Assembly (NCBI GenBank): GCA_049965715.1 | Contig: JBMFWA010000008.1 | Span: 1 to 64,000, forward strand | Reading direction: 5' to 3' | DNA length: 64,000 nucleotides | Source: JAKAFX01 sp049965715 | GTDB lineage: Archaea; Thermoplasmatota; Thermoplasmata; Thermoplasmatales; Thermoplasmataceae | In this document: positions 1 through 8,601 of the stretch, piece by piece | Layout of the letters: each line of letters begins with the position of its first letter | How positions within the stretch are numbered: the stretch's first letter is position 1 | Translations under genes and position numbers: made by a program | Notes under the pieces: generated by a model | Told to the model about the DNA's origin: nothing | Databases searched by the model: none | Seen by the model: only the letters and a program-made list of their open reading frames with translations

Positions 1-2513
1 TTCTCCACATGGTATCTTGGATCCCTGGGGCTTATGCTTATTGCCGTGTCGAATTCCTTGGCTGCCTCGTCATACCTCTTCATTTCCCTGTATATGGTTC
101 CCCTTGCACTGTAATACATTGGCTCCTTGCTGTTTATTGAGATCGCTTTTCCAAGTTCCTTGAGTGCGTCGTCGTATCTCCTCATGTCCCTGTAGACGTA
201 TGCGAGACCAAGCCTGTAATCAGGATTGTTGGGATCGATCTCTATTGCCCTTGAATACTTTGCAAGGGCATCGTCAAGCTTTGATATTCTCCTGAGAGAG
301 TCTCCTGAACTTGCATAGTAGAGTGAGTTCTTCTCGTCGAATCCTATGGCTTCGTCGAACTCCTTTGAAGCCTCCCTGAACATGTTCATGTCCATGAGAA
401 CCTTTCCCTTGATGTAGTGGGCCTTTCCATCGTTGTAGTTGATCTTTATTGATCTGTCGATCTCCTCAAGAGCCTCCTCCGGGGATCCTATTCTCTCCAG
501 AACCTCTGCCTTCTCCCTGTGGTATTCATACTTGGTGTCGTCAAGCTTTATGGCCTCGTTGAGGGATTTGAGGGCATCATAATCTTCAAAAAATCTCATC
601 ATGATGAGTGCTTTGTAATAGTAGGCCATTGCATTTGCTGGGTCTATCCTGGATGTTTCGTTAATTTCCTTCAGTGCTTCCCTGAATTTCTCGTCATGAT
701 AGAGACAAACCGCCTTTTTGAATTTAAATTCCGCATCCTTGGGTTCCTTAGCAAGTATGAATGTGATATCCGAAAAAGCATTTTTGTAAGCACCTGTATC
801 AAAAAATATCCTTGCTCTTATCTTCCTGTAATCCAGTTTATCAGAGTTTAATTCAATAGCCTCATTGAGCTCCTTCAGGGCCTCCTCCTTATTTTCATAA
901 TGAAGCAGAGCCATGGCCCTGTTGTAATGATATTCAGGCTGCTTAGGGTCCGATTTGATTGCATCGTCGTACTCCTTCAGAGCGTCTCCCGTTTTGCCAG
1001 ATTTGAGGAGAATTGTTCCCTTCTTGTCCTGATATTTTGAATTTTTTGGTTCAAGTTTTATTGCTTCCTCTATCTCCAGCAGAGCGTCTTCATTATTTCC
1101 CATTTCAGAGAGAAGAATTCCCTTCTCTCCATGAAATTCTGCTCTCTTGTTATCAATTATAATGGCAGTGTTATACTCCTGCAGTGCCTCCTGAGGATTG
1201 CCAATCTTCTCAAGGAGCTGAGCACATTTGAAGTGATACTCTGCATTTTTTGGATCGGCTTTGGAAGCATCTGCGTATTCTTTAGCGGCATCCTTATACT
1301 TACCAATCTGTTCAAGAAGCAGAGCTCTCTTATAATGAACTTCAGGGTTATCCTTACCACTAAGCTTAAGAATGGTTTCATACTCTGAAATTGCCTCCGA
1401 ATGCATCTTCAGTTCGTCGAGAATAACTGCCCTGATCATGTGGTACTCGAGCACGTTCGGATTCAGATCAATTGCTATGCTTATTTCCTTCTGTGCATCC
1501 TCCTTCTTTCCGAGCTTGATCAGGATCAATCCCTTCTTGAAGTGTGCATTCTCTCTTTTACCGTCGATCTTTATAACGCTGTCATATGTCCTTATGGCAT
1601 CCTCATATTTTTCAAGGTTTTCGAGAATTGCCCCCTTCTCCATATATGCATCGATATATCCATTATCGAGAGAAATTGCAGTGTCTATTTCTTTAACTGC
1701 CTCAATGTTTTTTCCAAGTTTTCTCAGCACTACACCCTTTTCAAAGTGTAGAACCGGATCCTTCGGGGAAAGCTTTGTTGCCTCATTGTACTCCCATAAG
1801 GACTCGTCATACCTTTTAATGGAGTTCAGTGCATAGGCCAGGTCTCTGTGAAATTCAGGAACCATCGGATCAAGGTTGATGGCCTCCTTATACTCCTTGA
1901 GAGACTCCTGCACCTTTCCGCTCAGAAACAGACAGTTTCCCTTGTTGTTGTGGTACGTTGGTTCTCTTGGATTCAGATCTATAGCTTCGTTAAACTGTTT
2001 TATGGCCTCATCATATTTTGAAAGCTCGGTAAGAATATTCCCATAATCATTATAGTAATCGGGATCACGTGGGTTTATTTTAAGTGCCTCGTTCAGTTCT
2101 TTTAATGCATCATCCAGTTTTCCCAGATCGTGGATGACCATTGCTCGGCTGTAATGATAACCCGCTTCCCCCGGGTTCAGCCTGAGCGCATTGTTAAAGT
2201 CCGAAAGTGCCTCGTTGTTCCTGCCAAGATTATAATTGGCAAGCCCTCTGTTATAAAAATATGTGGCATCCTCAGGATTGAGCTCAATGGCCTTGTTATA
2301 GCTGCCGATTGCTTCCTCAATCCTTCCAAGGTTGAATAGCACAACTGCCAGGTTGTTGTGGGCTGATGGGTTTTTAGGGTTATTTTTGATTTCCGCTTTA
2401 TACTTATTTAAAGCCTCGATCTGGTCCTGATTCTCTCTGATAACAGATCCTCCTCTGAAGTTTACCTCGTTATCAGTTTCCTCGTCATCCGTATAATCAT
2501 CTCTGTCAGCCAT
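1..2513 (-). CDS. Giant TPR-repeat protein, 3' part outside window
   Basis: About 837 residues are visible, read from the ATG at 2513 and running off the left edge without a stop. After an acidic N-terminus of about 25 residues (MADRDDYTDDEETDNEV) the protein is a continuous array of about 23-24 tetratricopeptide repeats of 34 residues, with the usual A-x(2)-Y/F...A-I-x-L-x-P pattern. There is no signal peptide, membrane segment or catalytic domain in the visible part. TPR solenoids bind other proteins, so a scaffold role is likely, but no partner can be named. It is divergent from the ribosomal superoperon. The repeats make recombination or copy-number change possible. Confidence 0.9.
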   Translation of the reverse strand, partial: MADRDDYTDDEETDNEVNFRGGSVIRENQDQIEALNKYKAEIKNNPKNPSAHNNLAVVLFNLGRIEEAIGSYNKAIELNPEDATYFYNRGLANYNLGRNNEALSDFNNALRLNPGEAGYHYSRAMVIHDLGKLDDALKELNEALKINPRDPDYYNDYGNILTELSKYDEAIKQFNEAIDLNPREPTYHNNKGNCLFLSGKVQESLKEYKEAINLDPMVPEFHRDLAYALNSIKRYDESLWEYNEATKLSPKDPVLHFEKGVVLRKLGKNIEAVKEIDTAISLDNGYIDAYMEKGAILENLEKYEDAIRTYDSVIKIDGKRENAHFKKGLILIKLGKKEDAQKEISIAIDLNPNVLEYHMIRAVILDELKMHSEAISEYETILKLSGKDNPEVHYKRALLLEQIGKYKDAAKEYADASKADPKNAEYHFKCAQLLEKIGNPQEALQEYNTAIIIDNKRAEFHGEKGILLSEMGNNEDALLEIEEAIKLEPKNSKYQDKKGTILLKSGKTGDALKEYDDAIKSDPKQPEYHYNRAMALLHYENKEEALKELNEAIELNSDKLDYRKIRARIFFDTGAYKNAFSDITFILAKEPKDAEFKFKKAVCLYHDEKFREALKEINETSRIDPANAMAYYYKALIMMRFFEDYDALKSLNEAIKLDDTKYEYHREKAEVLERIGSPEEALEEIDRSIKINYNDGKAHYIKGKVLMDMNMFREASKEFDEAIGFDEKNSLYYASSGDSLRRISKLDDALAKYSRAIEIDPNNPDYRLGLAYVYRDMRRYDDALKELGKAISINSKEPMYYSARGTIYREMKRYDEAAKEFDTAISISPRDPRYHVE

Positions 2514-2549
2514 TAATCACACATCTCAGATAATCTTGTGTGGTGATTA
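2514..2549 (-). promoter_or_regulatory. Inverted repeat in the leader of the TPR gene
   Basis: TAATCAC (2514-2520) and GTGATTA (2543-2549) form perfect 7-nt arms around a 22-nt centre, directly upstream of the TPR start codon. A leftward TATA-like CTTAAAATG lies at about 2561-2569, so the repeat falls between the expected transcription start and the ATG. It could be an operator or an mRNA hairpin. Function is inferred only. Confidence 0.35.
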
Positions 2550-2699
2550 TAGGTAGCATACATTTTAAGTTTTTTGCGCTAATAGAGATTAAAATGTACA
2601 ATTTGAATTTCAGGTCATATTTAAGTAATGATTTGAAATAAACGAAGTGAAATATAAGCGAAACCTGCTGTTCAACACGGTTTTTTCTGCCAGTAAAGG

Positions 2700-2708
2700 T
2701 TTAAATAT
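2700..2708 (+). promoter_or_regulatory. TATA box of the ribosomal superoperon
   Basis: TTTAAATAT matches the archaeal TATA consensus. Transcription should begin at about 2730, leaving a leader of about 100 nt before the uL3 ATG at 2831. It is the only convincing rightward promoter seen before the 16.7-kb gene block. Confidence 0.7.
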
Positions 2709-2744
2709 GGACTTGCCTTAACCGTTTACTTAACCATACACGAA

Positions 2745-2790
2745 GGGCAATGTTACTAACATCCCTGTGGATTTACGCGAAAATTTTGCG
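2745..2790 (+). promoter_or_regulatory. Structured leader upstream of uL3
   Basis: Two hairpins can be drawn. The first pairs GGG (2745-2747) with CCC (2763-2765) and ATGTT (2750-2754) with AACAT (2758-2762) around a 3-nt loop. The second is centred on CGCGAAAATTTTGCG at about 2777-2791. A ribosome binding site GGTGA follows at 2819-2823. The leader could host autogenous control by a ribosomal protein; that is inference. Confidence 0.35.
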
Positions 2791-2830
2791 AAATCAGTAA
2801 GTGTAACGGTTATTTCGGGTGAAATCATAA

Positions 2831-3820
2831 ATGGCAACACCGCATCATCCCAGAAGGGGATCAAAAGCATACTATCCGCGAGTGAGAGCGAAAAAGCAGC
2901 AGGGGTCTATTAGAAGCTGGCCTGAAATCACAGAGAAGGTGAAGATTCAAGCATTTGCTGGCTTCAAAGTGGGAATGACCCATGTTGAAATGGTCGACTA
3001 CAGACAGCATAGTGTAACCGCTGGACAGAATTTAATGAGCGCAGTCACCATAATTGAGATACCTCCGTTGAGTGTCGTCGCATTGAGACTATATGATGAA
3101 ACACTGGACGGGTTAAAGGTTGTTCATGAAGAGTGGGCAAAAACACTCAAACCTGAACTTATGAATAGGATTCCTAAGAGAAAAGAACCTGCAGTCAAGG
3201 ATTTTAGTGGAAATTTCTCGGATGTGAGAATACTTGTTCATACAAATCCACAGCTGGTATCAGGAATTCCGACAAAAACACCTGATATTTTTGAGATTAG
3301 AATTGGCGGAGAATCAAACGATGAGAAGCTTAATTATGCCAGATCAAAACTTGGCACTGACCTTATATTTAGCGATTTTTCAAAGGCAGGCGAGTTTGTT
3401 GATGTAATCGCAGTCACCAAGGGAAAAGGATTCACCGGCCATGTTAAGAGATTCGGTGTCAAACTTCTGCCAAGAAAGAACAGAAAACACAGAAGAATGA
3501 TTGGGACCCTGGGACCCTGGCATCCTGACTGGGTCAGAAACACAGTTCCGCAGGCCGGACAGAAAGGTTACCAGCAGAGGACTGTTCACAATATACGAAT
3601 TCTGAAATATGGGACCAGGGAAGAGGCAAATGTCGTGAACGTAAAAGGGGGACATCTCGGTTATGGTCTGGTCAGAAACGATTTCATCCTTGTCCATGGA
3701 TCGATACCGGGTCCATCCAAAAGGTTGATAAAGCTAAGAGAACCTGCAAGGGCAAAGGTTCAGGCTGCAAAGGAAATAAATCTGCCTTATATTTCCATAG
3801 AATCCAAACAGGGTGATTGA
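2831..3820 (+). CDS. rpl3: Ribosomal protein uL3 (L3p)
   Basis: Large-subunit protein bound near the peptidyl transferase centre. The 329-residue product has the archaeal N-terminus (HHPRRGSKAYYPRVRAK) and the conserved central segment with IGTLGPWHP and the QAGQKGYQQRT loop. Length is normal for archaeal L3. The ATG at 2831 follows GGTGA at 2819-2823. It is the first gene of the block, and its stop is immediately followed by the uL4 start. Confidence 0.97.
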   Translation: MATPHHPRRGSKAYYPRVRAKKQQGSIRSWPEITEKVKIQAFAGFKVGMTHVEMVDYRQHSVTAGQNLMSAVTIIEIPPLSVVALRLYDETLDGLKVVHEEWAKTLKPELMNRIPKRKEPAVKDFSGNFSDVRILVHTNPQLVSGIPTKTPDIFEIRIGGESNDEKLNYARSKLGTDLIFSDFSKAGEFVDVIAVTKGKGFTGHVKRFGVKLLPRKNRKHRRMIGTLGPWHPDWVRNTVPQAGQKGYQQRTVHNIRILKYGTREEANVVNVKGGHLGYGLVRNDFILVHGSIPGPSKRLIKLREPARAKVQAAKEINLPYISIESKQGD

Positions 3821-3821
3821 A

Positions 3822-4580
3822 ATGAAATCAAAGATATATTCATCAAAGGGCGAGGTGGTCGGAGAACTGGAAGTCCCGGAAATATTTGCATTACCTCCCA
3901 GGACAGACCTGATTGAGAAAGCTTTCAGATCCAGCATGCTGTCCAACAGGCAGCCATATGGATCTTATGCGTTTGCTGGGATGCGCCAGGTTGGTCACAA
4001 TCTAGGAGCCAACCATGGTATGTCAAGGATCCCGAGGGTCGCAGGTTCATCACGCGGTGTAATAAATGCGAGTTTTGTTGGCGGCAGGAGTGCGCATTCC
4101 CCGAGGTCTTCAAAGAATCTTTTCATAGGTATTAACAAAAAGGAAAGGAAACTGGCACTGGGATCAGCGATTTCAATGACTGCGTCGGTTGATTATGTGA
4201 AGAAGAGAGGCCACAAAATACCGGATGATTTAACTCTGCCCCTGATCGCCGACGGAAGTATTGAATCCATCCAGAAAACAAAAGATGCAGAATATTTCCT
4301 AGAGCAGATTGGTCTGAAAGATGATCTCAAACGGGCAAAGGACGGGATAAAGATAAGGGCAGGCAGGGGCAAGATGAGGGGGAGAACCTACAAAACCCCC
4401 AGAAGCGTGCTCATTGTAGGCAGTGATTCCAGTAAACTGAGAGCCTTTGCTTCCATTCCAGGAGTTGAAATTTCCAGCGCAAAGAATCTGAGCATCAAAA
4501 AAATAGCACCCGGAGGAAAGGGGGGACGATTGACTATATACACAAATGACGCAATAAAAATACTGGAGGAAGTGAGATGA
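3822..4580 (+). CDS. rpl4: Ribosomal protein uL4 (L4e)
   Basis: 252 residues from the ATG at 3822, chosen over an in-frame GTG at 3813 because GGTGA (3812-3816) is correctly spaced for it and the family begins with the K-x-Y-S-S-K-G-E segment. The long loop with NHGMSRIPRV and the basic RAGRGKMRGR stretch, which reach into the ribosomal exit tunnel, are present. It overlaps uL23 by 4 nt (ATGA). Confidence 0.97.
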   Translation: MKSKIYSSKGEVVGELEVPEIFALPPRTDLIEKAFRSSMLSNRQPYGSYAFAGMRQVGHNLGANHGMSRIPRVAGSSRGVINASFVGGRSAHSPRSSKNLFIGINKKERKLALGSAISMTASVDYVKKRGHKIPDDLTLPLIADGSIESIQKTKDAEYFLEQIGLKDDLKRAKDGIKIRAGRGKMRGRTYKTPRSVLIVGSDSSKLRAFASIPGVEISSAKNLSIKKIAPGGKGGRLTIYTNDAIKILEEVR

Positions 4581-4828
4581 CGCAATTCATTTATTCGCCT
4601 GTTGCGACAGAAAAGTCAATGCTCTTGATGGAAAAAGAGAACAAGTTGACTTTTGTGGTTGACAAGAAGGCGAACAGGAACCAGATAAAGAAAGAGGTTG
4701 AGGAGAGATTCGATGTCAAAGTGGTCTCCGTGAATATTCTAGTCTCCAAGAGAGGAAAAAAGGCCATAGTATCTCTTGCTGAGGAGTATTCTGCTGAGGA
4801 CGTTGGCGGAAGGATCGGAATATTCTGA
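4577..4828 (+). CDS. rpl23: Ribosomal protein uL23
   Basis: 83 residues, a normal length for archaeal uL23. The N-terminal YSPVATEKSMLLME segment and the V-N-I-L-V-S-K-R-G-K-K-A strand identify it. It sits at the tunnel exit and forms part of the docking site for SRP and the Sec translocon. Its ATG overlaps the uL4 stop codon, so it is probably translated by coupling. Confidence 0.96.
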   Translation: MTQFIYSPVATEKSMLLMEKENKLTFVVDKKANRNQIKKEVEERFDVKVVSVNILVSKRGKKAIVSLAEEYSAEDVGGRIGIF

Positions 4829-4837
4829 GGTGTTGAA

Positions 4838-5530
4838 ATGGGAAAACATATAGTTCCACAGAGAAGAGGAAAGGGAGGGCTGGTATACAGAAGCCCAAGT
4901 CACAGGCACGTGACAGCACTGAAGCTGCCTGATGCTGGAAAATATACTGTCAAAGATATTGTTCATGCACCAGGCAGGAATGCACCCCTGCTTGTTATTG
5001 AGAATTCAGAGGGGAAGAAGGATTACCAGCTCGCCTTTACAGGCGCGTTTGTGGGTCAGACGATTGTTTCTGGCTCTTCAGGCGAAATAAACAAGGGTAT
5101 TACCTCAACACTTGGATTGATACCTGATGGTTACCTGGTGCACAATATTGAAAGCATGCCCGGAGACGGGGGTAAATTTTGCCGCACTGCAGGATCTTCT
5201 GCCCTGATAATCAGCCATGGCGAAGGAGTTTCTATCAAACTGTCATCAGGAAAGATCAGGAAATTCAATCCTAACTGCAAGGCCACTGTAGGAATAGTTG
5301 CAGGTTCCGGAGCACGTGATCTGCCTATACTCAAAGCTGGTAATCATATTCATTATCTGCAAAGTAAGGCTAAGCGTCCCTACACAGTAAGAGGTGTCGC
5401 GATGAATGCGGTGAACCATCCGCATGGTGGAGGAAATCACCAGCATGTTGGTGGACCGAGCACTGTCGCCAGAGGGGCCCCGCCAGGTAAGAAGGTGGGA
5501 AGACTTTCCCCACAGAGGAGGAAGAATTAA
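4838..5530 (+). CDS. rpl2: Ribosomal protein uL2
   Basis: 230 residues. The RNA-binding core and the C-terminal AMNAVNHPHGGGNHQHVGGP segment, which includes the conserved histidine near the peptidyl transferase centre, are intact. Gene start ATG at 4838 follows GAGGTG at 4827-4832. It ends in TAATG, sharing the last base of its stop with uS19. Confidence 0.97.
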   Translation: MGKHIVPQRRGKGGLVYRSPSHRHVTALKLPDAGKYTVKDIVHAPGRNAPLLVIENSEGKKDYQLAFTGAFVGQTIVSGSSGEINKGITSTLGLIPDGYLVHNIESMPGDGGKFCRTAGSSALIISHGEGVSIKLSSGKIRKFNPNCKATVGIVAGSGARDLPILKAGNHIHYLQSKAKRPYTVRGVAMNAVNHPHGGGNHQHVGGPSTVARGAPPGKKVGRLSPQRRKN

Positions 5531-5988
5531 TGGCAGTAAAAAAACAGGCATCTGTTAAATCAATCAAGAGGAAAGCCAGAAAGTCACAGAAGGTAGTGAT
5601 GGGCAGATCCAAGGAATTTCTTTACAGAGGATATTCACTGGAAGAGTTGAAAAATTTGCCGTTGGATGATCTGCTTGAAATACTGCCATCCCGTGCAAGA
5701 AGAACCCTGAGCAGAGAGATGAATCATGATCAGTTAGCACTGCATCAGAAGCTGCTTGAATCGGACAAGGCAAGCCTGAAGACGCATGTGAGAGATCTGA
5801 TAGTAGTTCCGAGATACGTTGGCAGGGTTGTTGAAGTGTATAACGGGAACACCTACGTCAAGTTTGAAATCAAACCAGAAATGATTGGACACTATTTGGG
5901 AGAATATTCAACAACCAGGAAAGAAGTCAAACACTCTGGACCTGGTGTAGGAGCAACAAGATCTTCCAAGTTTATGCCGCTGAAGTGA
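5530..5988 (+). CDS. rps19: Ribosomal protein uS19
   Basis: 152 residues with the uS19 core RDLIVVPRYVGRVVEVYNGN and the C-terminal HYLGEYSTTRK...HSGPGVGATRSSKF. As in other archaea it has an N-terminal extension of about 60 residues compared with bacteria, beginning with a lysine-rich helix. It binds 16S rRNA helices in the small-subunit head. Its start overlaps the uL2 stop. Confidence 0.96.
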   Translation: MAVKKQASVKSIKRKARKSQKVVMGRSKEFLYRGYSLEELKNLPLDDLLEILPSRARRTLSREMNHDQLALHQKLLESDKASLKTHVRDLIVVPRYVGRVVEVYNGNTYVKFEIKPEMIGHYLGEYSTTRKEVKHSGPGVGATRSSKFMPLK

Positions 5989-6443
5989 TGATGATGAAAG
6001 GATACGCAATTGAAAAGTTACCTGAAAAGAATGCCATTTCGAGATCAGTAGAGGAGGATATATCTCTTAAAGATGCAGTGAACATTGCCCACTTCCTTCG
6101 CGGGAAGAAGATATCGGAACTCAGGGATATAATCGATGGAGTCATTGAGAAAAGAACAGCCGTACCCTATTTCAGATATCTTGACTCTGTTTCTCACAGA
6201 AAAGGTGTTGGTCCAGGAAGGTATCCTGTGAAGGCAATGAAGGCTTTCAAGCAGACATTCCTGAATGCAGTTGCAAATGCTGAATTCAAGGGACTTGACA
6301 CAGATAACCTCAGACTCGTACACGTCGAAGCTTCCAAGGGCAGGATGATTAAGAAATACAGACCCAAGGCACATGGCTCTGCGGGGCTATTTGTGAAGGA
6401 TCTGGTTAACATATCCATGGTTTTAGAGGAGGTAAAAGAGTGA
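5988..6443 (+). CDS. rpl22: Ribosomal protein uL22
   Basis: 151 residues from the ATG at 5988, which overlaps the uS19 stop by one base. Three tandem ATG codons (5988, 5991, 5994) and a GTG at 5985 make the exact start uncertain. The body has SHRKGVGPGRYPVKA and the tunnel-facing beta-hairpin region RMIKKYRPKAHG. It ends inside the uS3 start (GTGA overlap). Confidence 0.95.
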   Translation: MMMKGYAIEKLPEKNAISRSVEEDISLKDAVNIAHFLRGKKISELRDIIDGVIEKRTAVPYFRYLDSVSHRKGVGPGRYPVKAMKAFKQTFLNAVANAEFKGLDTDNLRLVHVEASKGRMIKKYRPKAHGSAGLFVKDLVNISMVLEEVKE

Positions 6444-7123
6444 AGGAGAGAAAATTCGTACAGGATGCTGTAAACAGACTACTGATAACTGAATACATCA
6501 AGAGTGAAACTGACACTGCAGGATACGGAGGAATGGAGATGAAAAGAACTCCATTTGGAAACAATATAACCCTGCACGTGAACAAGCCGGGACTTGTTAT
6601 AGGAAGAAGGGGGATGAAGGTGCAGGAAATCACTGAGCATCTTGAAAGGGTATTCAAGGTCGAATCACCGCAGATCGAGGTCAAAGAAGTGGATAAACCT
6701 GATCTGAATCCGTTCATAGTGTCAAAGAAGATTGCCCTTACACTCGAAAAGGGATGGTCATACAGGAGAGCCGGCAATACTGCACTGAGAAGAACCGTGG
6801 AAAGCAACAGTAAAGGCGTTATCATAAGGATCGGCGGTAAACTTTCAGGCGAAAGGGCCAGATCGCAGAAATTCATTTCAGGATCAATCAAGTACTCTGG
6901 GGAACCCGCAAGAGTTGGTATGCTACGAGGCTTTGCGGTGGCAAAACTCAAACTGGGAATCATTGGGATATCGGTTGGGATACTGAATTCCGATTACAGG
7001 CTGCCGGATGAGATTGATGTTTCTCCGCCGAAGATTGTTGAAAGCACAACCACAATTACAGAGGCAAAGGGAGGTGAACCTATTGGAACTGAGAGCCAAG
7101 CAGATCAGGGAAATGAGCAGTGA
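6440..7123 (+). CDS. rps3: Ribosomal protein uS3
   Basis: 227 residues from a GTG at 6440, preceded by GGAGGT at 6428-6433. The N-terminal KH domain carries the GRRG loop in VIGRRGMKVQEITEHL at about residues 53-68, followed by the C-terminal S3 domain. The last 25 residues (TITEAKGGEPIG...) are a polar tail. The gene overlaps uL29 by 41 nt. Confidence 0.96.
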   Translation: MKERKFVQDAVNRLLITEYIKSETDTAGYGGMEMKRTPFGNNITLHVNKPGLVIGRRGMKVQEITEHLERVFKVESPQIEVKEVDKPDLNPFIVSKKIALTLEKGWSYRRAGNTALRRTVESNSKGVIIRIGGKLSGERARSQKFISGSIKYSGEPARVGMLRGFAVAKLKLGIIGISVGILNSDYRLPDEIDVSPPKIVESTTTITEAKGGEPIGTESQADQGNEQ

Positions 7124-7286
7124 AGAAATAAAATCCAAATTGAAGAATCTTCAGCAGCTTCTCTTGAAAGAGAGAGCTTCTGTCGCCATGGGAGGTTCTC
7201 CTGTAAGTCCTGGCAAGATGAAATCTATCCGGAGACAGATAGCAAGGATAATGACCGTAATCGGAACGGAGGAAACTCTTAAATGA
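7083..7286 (+). CDS. rpl29: Ribosomal protein uL29
   Basis: 67 residues from a TTG at 7083. That start is chosen because GGGAGGTGA (7069-7077) sits 5 nt upstream and the family begins with a short L-R-A-K-x-I-R-x-M segment. A longer frame opens upstream inside uS3 but encodes nothing like uL29. The product is the usual two-helix hairpin (LRAKQIREMSSEEI, then LLLKERA). The 41-nt overlap with uS3 suggests coupled translation. Confidence 0.94.
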   Translation: MELRAKQIREMSSEEIKSKLKNLQQLLLKERASVAMGGSPVSPGKMKSIRRQIARIMTVIGTEETLK

Positions 7287-7582
7287 AGGATAAGAACTTT
7301 ACAGGGATACCAAAGGAGCTGCAGCCATGGGATGGTTTTTCCAGGGACTCACAGTCGATAAAGATAAGTGTTGACAAGAGAAGGTACGGGAAAAATGTCA
7401 CAATAATCGAGGGTATCGATCCCAAGGAGGAGGATATCTATGAAATTGCAAAGATACTCAAGAAAAAGGTTGCAGCAGGTGGAACTGTAAAGGACGGCAA
7501 AACCGTGGAACTTCAGGGAGATCACAGACCTGAGGTAAAGAAGATACTTGATGACATGGGCTTTAAAACCGAGGTGATCTGA
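7283..7582 (+). CDS. sui1: Translation initiation factor aIF1 (SUI1 family)
   Basis: 99 residues. The SUI1 fold is marked by SIKISVDKRRYGKNVTIIEG and the basic-acidic segment KKVAAGGTVKDGKTVELQGDH. aIF1 binds the P site of the small subunit and enforces start-codon selection, which matters in a genome with many GTG and TTG starts. Its ATG overlaps the uL29 stop (ATGA). The placement between uL29 and Rpp29 is the usual archaeal order. Confidence 0.96.
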   Translation: MKDKNFTGIPKELQPWDGFSRDSQSIKISVDKRRYGKNVTIIEGIDPKEEDIYEIAKILKKKVAAGGTVKDGKTVELQGDHRPEVKKILDDMGFKTEVI

Positions 7583-7864
7583 TTGCTATCGGATTATTTA
7601 GACGAGTTCATCGGGAGAAGTGTTACCATCACATGGAGCACTAACATTACAATGATCGGAAAGACAGGTCTTGTCATTGACGAAACCAAGAACACATTCG
7701 TGATCGCAAAAGACAAAAAAACATGCATCATCCCGAAGAGAATAGCCAAATTCAAATTTGCAAATCAGGACAATCCCCTGGACGGGAGACTGCTAACGAT
7801 GGTTCCAGAGGACAGAATCAAGAATTGGAACAGAACTGAAAGGAAAATCAAGAGGCTGAGGTAA
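7583..7864 (+). CDS. rnp1: RNase P protein component 1 (Rpp29/Pop4)
   Basis: 93 residues starting at TTG 7583, directly after the aIF1 stop and behind GAGGTGATC. The Sm-like barrel of the Rpp29 family is visible in FIGRSVTITWS...GKTGLVIDETKNTFVI and in the C-terminal basic tail TERKIKRLR. It is a subunit of the tRNA 5'-processing ribonucleoprotein, paired with Rpp21 in archaea. Length is normal. Confidence 0.93.
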   Translation: MLSDYLDEFIGRSVTITWSTNITMIGKTGLVIDETKNTFVIAKDKKTCIIPKRIAKFKFANQDNPLDGRLLTMVPEDRIKNWNRTERKIKRLR

Positions 7865-7866
7865 GA

Positions 7867-8193
7867 ATGAAATCGAACATAGGACTGAATGTAAAGGTTC
7901 CTGAAACTGCATGCACTGATAAAAAGTGCCCGTTTCATGGCGAACTAGTTGTTAGAGGACAGGTAATAACTGGAGAGGTTGAATCTACAAATATGATCGG
8001 GAGTGCGGTGATCACGAGGAACATCAGAAAAAGAGTACCAAAATATGAAAGAAATATCACTGTGCTACATAAATATCATGCACACGTGCCAGGGTGTATT
8101 TCAATATCGCCAGGTGACAGTGTCAAGATAGCCGAGTGCAGGAAGCTCTCAAAGACCATATCATATGTTGTTGTGGAGAAGGTGACGGAATGA
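7867..8193 (+). CDS. rps17: Ribosomal protein uS17
   Basis: 108 residues with the archaeal C-x-D-x(2)-CPFHG signature at about residues 13-22 and the OB-fold stretch KRVPKYERNITVLHKYHAH. It binds 16S rRNA in the small-subunit body. The ATG lies 2 nt after the Rpp29 stop and the stop overlaps the uL14 start. Confidence 0.96.
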   Translation: MKSNIGLNVKVPETACTDKKCPFHGELVVRGQVITGEVESTNMIGSAVITRNIRKRVPKYERNITVLHKYHAHVPGCISISPGDSVKIAECRKLSKTISYVVVEKVTE

Positions 8194-8588
8194 AAGGCAT
8201 AGCCGGAAGACAGCATAGAGGTCTGCCACTTGGTGCGACCATGACATGCGCGGACAATACCGGTGCCAAGGTCATAAGCCTCATCAATGTAAAGGCCTAC
8301 CATGGCGTTGCAAGAAGAATACCTGCAGCAGGTGTCGGTGATCTGTTCATTGCAACTGTAAAAAAAGGAACTCCGGAGATGAGAAGCAAGGTCGTTTATG
8401 CAGTCGTCATAAGGCAGAGAAGGCCTTTCAGAAGACCGGATGGAGTCATGGTTGAATTTGAAGACAATGCAGCTGTGCTGGTGACTCCTGAGGGCGAGGT
8501 GCGAGGATCTGAGATTAAGGGGCCCGTGGCAAGGGAAGCATCCGAGAGATGGCCCAGAATTGCTGCAATTGCATCGACTATAGTGTGA
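8190..8588 (+). CDS. rpl14: Ribosomal protein uL14
   Basis: 132 residues from the ATG at 8190, which overlaps the uS17 stop (ATGA); an upstream extension into uS17 does not match the family. The conserved LPLGATMTCADNTGAK and RRPFRRPDGVMVEFEDNA segments are present. uL14 lies at the intersubunit face and takes part in bridges to the small subunit. Confidence 0.97.
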   Translation: MKGIAGRQHRGLPLGATMTCADNTGAKVISLINVKAYHGVARRIPAAGVGDLFIATVKKGTPEMRSKVVYAVVIRQRRPFRRPDGVMVEFEDNAAVLVTPEGEVRGSEIKGPVAREASERWPRIAAIASTIV

Positions 8589-8601
8589 GGAATGATTGAT
8601 A

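Larger units (their letters stand above)
2514..2830. other. Divergent intergenic region before the ribosomal operon
   Basis: This 317-nt spacer holds promoters for the TPR gene (leftward) and the ribosomal superoperon (rightward). No open frame or RNA gene is recognised. The left end carries an inverted repeat in the TPR leader. The right end carries a TATA box and an approximately 100-nt structured leader before uL3, which is long for a genome where most starts are leaderless. Confidence 0.6.
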
